17,648 nucleotides of DNA, taken from DATKMG01 sp035541995 (GTDB lineage: Bacteria; Acidobacteriota; Terriglobia; Versatilivoradales; Versatilivoraceae). Below, piece after piece: positions 13,870 through 17,648 of this stretch. Where the stretch lies: positions 1 through 17,648 of the forward strand of contig DATKMG010000409.1 in the NCBI GenBank assembly GCA_035541995.1. The letters run 5' to 3'. The translations under genes and the position numbers were made by a program. Every line of letters begins with the position of its first letter. The first letter of the stretch is position 1. The notes below the pieces were generated by a model that was given only the letters and a program-made list of their open reading frames with translations, was not told the origin of the DNA and did not search any database.

Positions 13870-14496
13870 TCAGTCCGATCCTCCCTCCTCGATCTTCGGC
13901 GAATGCACCATTGAGCTTTGAATGATTCTCATTTGCCGGCCATGGCTATTTGCAATCCTGACTTCAATGTTTTCCCCCAGTCCGTTTGGTGCGAAGTAAT
14001 AAGCGCGGTCCGTCGAGTCCAGTCCATTGTCCTCTCCGGATGAAGCGACACGGCGGAACACTATTCCTTCAGGCAGGGAAAATGAACGCTGGTACTTCAG
14101 GTCTTCGCTGGAGAGATCTACCCTGCCTTTTCTCACGTCAAATTGCAGGTAATAGGTCTGTTGCTCTCTCAGAGCTTTGGAACGGGCCAGCCGAATTGCA
14201 GCGGCGATTTGACGGGAGGCCGTCCGAAGCCGGAGTGTAGACATCCCGCGTCCAATGGAAGGATAAACAACGGCAGTCAACACCCCTAATAACGCCATTA
14301 CGATCAGTAACTCCAGAAGAGTGAAACCCAAAGCAGGGGGAGGCATGGCCAAAGAATACTGCAAGCGGGGCGGTTTGGTTTCTGCTGGGCTCCCGATCGC
14401 TTCAATATCCCCTGATCTCTTGCCAGTCCGCGACCCCAAGGGCTGTATCGCAAGGCGCATAGGAGTCATATTTAAGAATCCGGTATCTATCCCCAT
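13870..14496 (-). CDS. gspH: GspH, minor pseudopilin of the type II secretion system
   Basis: Up to 208 residues. The prepilin site is Ala-Leu-Gly then FTLLELLIVMALLGVLTAVVYPS, with glutamate at +5. The globular part starts LRLRTASRQIAAAIRLARSKALREQQ and includes YYFAPNGLGENIEVRIAN, typical of GspH/FimT. The start is uncertain. ATG 14496 gives an unusually long 57-residue leader and has a ribosome site too close. ATG 14469 is intermediate. ATG 14346 would give a 7-residue leader (MPPPALG) lacking basic residues. It begins 48 bases after gspG. GspH connects the pseudopilus shaft to the tip complex. Confidence 0.85.
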   Translation of the reverse strand: MGIDTGFLNMTPMRLAIQPLGSRTGKRSGDIEAIGSPAETKPPRLQYSLAMPPPALGFTLLELLIVMALLGVLTAVVYPSIGRGMSTLRLRTASRQIAAAIRLARSKALREQQTYYLQFDVRKGRVDLSSEDLKYQRSFSLPEGIVFRRVASSGEDNGLDSTDRAYYFAPNGLGENIEVRIANSHGRQMRIIQSSMVHSPKIEEGGSD

Positions 14497-14544
14497 CCTC
14501 TAGACTCTAGCCCCCCAGTCCCAAGCCCTTAATCCTTGGTTCTC

Positions 14545-15072
14545 TCACTTCCAACTGTAGATATCCCCGTTCTCGCCCTCGCCGCCTTCTCTACCGTCGG
14601 CCCCGAGGGAGATGATGTCGGGTTCATCTCCATGCTCACCCGGGTACTTGTAGATGTAAGGGTTCCCCCACGGGTCAGGCGGAATCTCTTTTGGCAAGTA
14701 GGGCCCCTCCCAATTCTTGGCACTGAGCGGAGCTACTCTCAAGGCCTGGAGCCCCTCGTCGGTACTGGGAAATGTCCCGACGTCCAACCGGTAAGCACCC
14801 AAAGCAGTCTGAAAATTTGCGATTTGCGCTTTGGCTGCCGTGATCTTGCTTTTTGCCACGTTCTTAAACAACCGTGGAGCTACCAGGGCTCCCAGCAATC
14901 CAATAATCACCATCACAACCAGGAGTTCAATTAATGTGAAGCCGCTCGCCGAGTTCTGAACCCAGCGGTTCGAGTTCTCGGGCGTCTGGTATCTCCCTCG
15001 ATTCCATCCTGGAGGGGGAACGGTCCTTCTCTGATGCGAATTCACATCAAGAAATCTAGGATTTGTCTCCAT
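14545..15072 (-). CDS. gspG: GspG, major pseudopilin of the type II secretion system
   Basis: 175 residues from ATG 15072, which has a strong GGAG site seven bases upstream; ATG 15117 lies in frame further out. The prepilin leader is 44 residues, far longer than the usual 6-20, and ends Ser-Ala-Ser-Gly before FTLIELLVVMVIIGLLGALV (glutamate at +5). The mature domain has all GspG hallmarks: RLDVGTFPSTDEGLQAL, WEGPYLPKEIPPDPWGNPY, and the calcium-binding loop region ISLGADGREGGEGENGDI before the final YSW. It polymerises into the pseudopilus after cleavage by a prepilin peptidase that is not in this window. Confidence 0.95.
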   Translation of the reverse strand: METNPRFLDVNSHQRRTVPPPGWNRGRYQTPENSNRWVQNSASGFTLIELLVVMVIIGLLGALVAPRLFKNVAKSKITAAKAQIANFQTALGAYRLDVGTFPSTDEGLQALRVAPLSAKNWEGPYLPKEIPPDPWGNPYIYKYPGEHGDEPDIISLGADGREGGEGENGDIYSWK

Positions 15073-15131
15073 CGCCTTCTCTCCTTTATCAGCGCAGATC
15101 AGGGTCGACAGGTTCAAAGAACCCGGTCTGG

Positions 15132-16346
15132 CTACAAAGGTACATCATTAATACTTGTGATGGCCAGCAACATCGACACGACAATGACGCCCACAATCAC
15201 TCCCATGACCACGATCATCAAGGGTTCGAAAAGGGCGATCAAGTTCTTGATGGCCGAACGCACCTCCTTGTCATAAACCTTGGCCAACTCAAGCAACATG
15301 GTGTCGAGACGCCCGGTCTCCTCTCCCACCTGGATGAGGTGAAGTGCGAGAGGGGGGAATACCCCGGATCTTTCCATAGGACCGGCGACCCCTTCCCCCT
15401 TTTTTACTCCCTCAGCGATGTCTTCCAGCGACTTCGTAATTCGTACGTTACTGCTAATCTCCCTGACGATATTCAACGACTGGATCAGCGGAACTGAGTT
15501 GTGGACTAGAGTTCCCAGAGTTCTGGAGATCCTGGCCACTTCGATCTTTCGAAGCACCGCTCCCAGAAGGACCAATTTGAGCCTGAATCCGTCCCACCAC
15601 CATCGTCCTTTCTCGGTGGCGAGTAAACGCGAGAAAAGCACAGAGATGCCCCCGCCTGCCAACAAGAACATCCACCAGTAAGATTTCGAAAAGTTGCTGA
15701 CATTTAGGAGGATTTGAGTGGGTAGAGGTAAGGACTGGCCTGCCTCTTGAAACACCTGGGCAAATTTGGGAATAACAAAATTCAGCAGAATGGCGATGGA
15801 GGCCACCCCGACGCAAGCCAGCAAGACCGGATAAATGAGGGAAGACACCAGATAGCTTCTCAGCTCATCGGCCGATTGCTGAAATTCCACCAACCGATCC
15901 AGCACAGCAGGCAAAGAACCTCCTACTTCGCCGGCCCTAACCATATTGACATAGAGGCGGGAGAAGGCCTCCGGGTGGGCGGCAAGGCTGTCGGCGAAAG
16001 ACTTCCCTCCTTTGATTCCCTGAAGAACGTCTTCTATAAGAGATTGAACAGCGGGTTTTCCTGCGAGCTGCTTACAAATGACCAGGCTGCGGTCAAGAGG
16101 AAGACCTGCATTAACCAGAGTTGAGAGTTCCTGAGTGAACAGCATGACTTCTTTGGACCTGACCTTACGCAATCCCCAGCGCCAGTTCACTCGAAACACC
16201 CGTCCAGTCTGCCCCCTTCCGACGTGGATGGGGATGAGTCCCATTTCCTGCAGTTTGAGCGCTACAATCCGGTCGTCTGGCCCCTCAAGCATTCCGTCGA
16301 CTAGGTTTCCTGCCTTTCCCACTGCTTTGTAGAAAAAAGTTGCCAT
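15132..16346 (-). CDS. gspF: GspF, inner-membrane platform protein of the type II secretion system
   Basis: 404 residues, polytopic. Two homologous cytoplasmic helical domains carry the paired signatures GEVGGSLPAVLDRL (about 137-150) and GEETGRLDTML. Membrane segments lie at about 168-195, 218-238 and 370-395. It starts MATFFYKAVGKAGNLVDGMLEG, as is typical for the family, so the ATG at 16346 is secure. No Shine-Dalgarno is visible, because the family A repeat runs to within four bases of the start codon. GspF is the central platform protein that couples the GspE ATPase to pseudopilus growth. It is followed 59 bases later by gspG. Confidence 0.95.
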   Translation of the reverse strand: MATFFYKAVGKAGNLVDGMLEGPDDRIVALKLQEMGLIPIHVGRGQTGRVFRVNWRWGLRKVRSKEVMLFTQELSTLVNAGLPLDRSLVICKQLAGKPAVQSLIEDVLQGIKGGKSFADSLAAHPEAFSRLYVNMVRAGEVGGSLPAVLDRLVEFQQSADELRSYLVSSLIYPVLLACVGVASIAILLNFVIPKFAQVFQEAGQSLPLPTQILLNVSNFSKSYWWMFLLAGGGISVLFSRLLATEKGRWWWDGFRLKLVLLGAVLRKIEVARISRTLGTLVHNSVPLIQSLNIVREISSNVRITKSLEDIAEGVKKGEGVAGPMERSGVFPPLALHLIQVGEETGRLDTMLLELAKVYDKEVRSAIKNLIALFEPLMIVVMGVIVGVIVVSMLLAITSINDVPL

Positions 16347-16350
16347 TATT

Positions 16351-16460
16351 GTAGGGCGTCTCTGTGAGACAACTCCCCTGGCAACCCGCCTGACGGAGCG
16401 GCGGCTGACACCGCCGCTCTATAGTTCCAATTCTTCCGCAGCTTCTCTTTGCCAAGGGGA
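16351..16460 (+). repeat. Dispersed repeat, family A copy 2, between gspE and gspF
   Basis: It matches 3161-3270 in reverse complement, with 20-base and 14-base identical blocks. Hairpin GTCTC/GAGAC at 16358-16370 and an 8-base perfect stem AGCGGCGG/CCGCCGCT at 16397-16418 are kept, although the sequences of the second stem differ between copies, as expected if pairing is maintained. It fills most of the 164-base gap between gspE and gspF and is probably transcribed within the operon. Confidence 0.78.
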
Positions 16461-16510
16461 AATTTCATAAGAAAGACTCAGCGCCGACGACGGCCTCAAC
16501 TCTACTATCC

Positions 16511-17648
16511 TTACATTTCCTGGGTTACCCTCAGGGCTTCATCCAACGTAGTCACGCCGCTTAGAACCTTCTCGAAGGCGTCTTCCCTCAAGGTCTTCAT
16601 TCCCCGGCTTCGGGCATAGCGGGCAATGATATTTGAAGACTCGTTGGAGACAATCATCCGCCGGATTTCATCATCTGGAATCATCAGTTCGAAGATCCCC
16701 TTGCGGGATTCAAACCCGGTATAGCCACAGGCCTCACAACCCTGTCCCTTATAAAGCCGGGCAGTTTCCATTCCCTCGAGCGGGAAGTCGATACCACGGA
16801 GAAATTCCAAATCTCCTGAATACTCAAACCTGCAATGCTGGCAAATGATTCTGACCAAACGTTGTGCCAGGACTCCAATTAGACAGGAAGCCAGAAGGTA
16901 ATTCTCAACTCCCATATCGACCAGCCGAGTGATGGCGCTGGGAGCATCATTGGTATGGAGGGTACTGAAAACAAGGTGACCAGTGAGCGCGGAGCGGATG
17001 GCTATCTCAGCGGTTTCCAGGTCACGGATCTCACCGATCATAATGACGTCCGGGTCCTGGCGAACGATATGACGGAGCCCGGCGGCAAAGGTCAAGCCGA
17101 TTTGGGTATTCACATGAATCTGATTGATTCCATCCATTTGATATTCCACCGGATCTTCAATCGTAATGATTTTCTTGTCCGGCAAATTGATACGCCGCAT
17201 GGCGCTGTAGAGCGTCGTAGATTTCCCACTGCCCGTGGGGCCCGTGACTAAGAGAATCCCGTAGGGCAGGGAAGTGAGGGCCTCCATCTTGGTCAACATG
17301 GCAGAGGGGAAACCCAGTTTCTGCAAGTCAAACATGCTGGAATCGCTCTTATCCAGGATTCTCATCACTACACTCTCCCCATAGAGTGTGGGAAGCGTCG
17401 ACACGCGCAGATCGATGTCCCTGCCCAGGACCTTAATCTTAATGCGGCCGTCCTGGGGCAATCGTCGTTCTGCAATATTGAGTTTGGCCATCAGCTTGAC
17501 CCGGGAAATGATAGCAGCCTTCATCTGGGTGGGGGGAGACTCGACATTGTACAGGATCCCATCGACGCGATATCGAATCCGGAATTCTTTCTCAAAGGGT
17601 TCGATATGAATATCACTGGCCCGACGTTCCACAGCGCGAGAAATCATC
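16511..17648 (-). CDS. gspE: GspE, cytoplasmic ATPase of the type II secretion system (N-terminus outside the window)
   Basis: The C-terminal 378 residues are present; the frame runs off the right edge, so the N1E and early N2E domains are missing. Counting from the edge: RRASDIHIEPFE at 8-19, Walker A GPTGSGKST 136-144, Asp box ITIEDPVEY near 161-169, Walker B VIMIGEIRD 201-209, His box LTGHLVFSTLHTNDA 221-235, and a zinc-binding tetracysteine with CxxC pairs at 269/272 and 304/307. The intact tetracysteine indicates GspE/PilB type rather than PilT. It powers pseudopilus assembly through GspL and GspF. The ATG at 17647 is an internal methionine, not the true start. The operon promoter must lie beyond the window. 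Confidence 0.95.
   Translation of the reverse strand, partial: MISRAVERRASDIHIEPFEKEFRIRYRVDGILYNVESPPTQMKAAIISRVKLMAKLNIAERRLPQDGRIKIKVLGRDIDLRVSTLPTLYGESVVMRILDKSDSSMFDLQKLGFPSAMLTKMEALTSLPYGILLVTGPTGSGKSTTLYSAMRRINLPDKKIITIEDPVEYQMDGINQIHVNTQIGLTFAAGLRHIVRQDPDVIMIGEIRDLETAEIAIRSALTGHLVFSTLHTNDAPSAITRLVDMGVENYLLASCLIGVLAQRLVRIICQHCRFEYSGDLEFLRGIDFPLEGMETARLYKGQGCEACGYTGFESRKGIFELMIPDDEIRRMIVSNESSNIIARYARSRGMKTLREDAFEKVLSGVTTLDEALRVTQEM

Overview
The window carries most of a type II secretion system (T2SS) operon from what is probably an Acidobacteriota genome. The taxonomic guess rests on two things. One is a secreted protein (3407-5095) whose C-terminal module (a Cys-Val-Thr-Tyr-Leu-Leu-Trp-Pro-Tyr stretch, then Tyr-Val-Ile-Ala-Arg-Cys-Asp-Phe-Gln-Tyr and Gly-Tyr-Leu-Ala-Leu-Val-Ile-Pro-Asp) I associate with many acidobacterial secreted proteins. 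The other is the density of short palindromic repeats between genes. Both are recognition from memory, not a database result.

Layout. At the left, one rightward gene (244-2064) encodes a TMTC-like multi-pass membrane protein with C-terminal TPRs, probably a GT-C glycosyltransferase. Everything else reads leftward. From the right edge the order is gspE (cut by the window), gspF, gspG, gspH, gspI, gspJ, gspK, gspL, gspM, a gspC-like gene and gspD. The J-K-L-M-C part is tightly packed, with ATGA overlaps at K/L and L/M. After a 624-base gap comes the acidobacterial-type secreted protein, with its own candidate promoter, a long structured leader and a clear rho-independent terminator. It is followed by a small exported protein with a DUF1573-like C-terminal half (2305-3114), which converges on the TMTC-like gene.

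How it works together. GspE is the cytoplasmic ATPase. GspF, L, M and C form the inner-membrane platform. GspG is the major pseudopilin, with H, I, J and K as minor pseudopilins, and GspD is the outer-membrane secretin. No prepilin peptidase (GspO) or pilotin is in the window, so they must be elsewhere. The exported protein downstream of gspD is a plausible but unproven client.

The most unusual DNA is non-coding. The 418-base gap between gspH and gspI holds a compound palindrome of about 190 bases, made of two inverted copies of a three-hairpin module, plus a second large inverted repeat. One roughly 110-base repeat occurs twice in opposite orientation, upstream of the DUF1573-like gene and immediately before the gspF start codon. 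A second family is shared between the 2.2 kb and 13.8 kb gaps. A perfect 26-base inverted repeat lies after the TMTC-like gene. At protein level, GspC ends with, and GspD carries near its N-terminus, the same short Thr-Pro-Phe-Gly-x-Gln motif next to flexible linkers.
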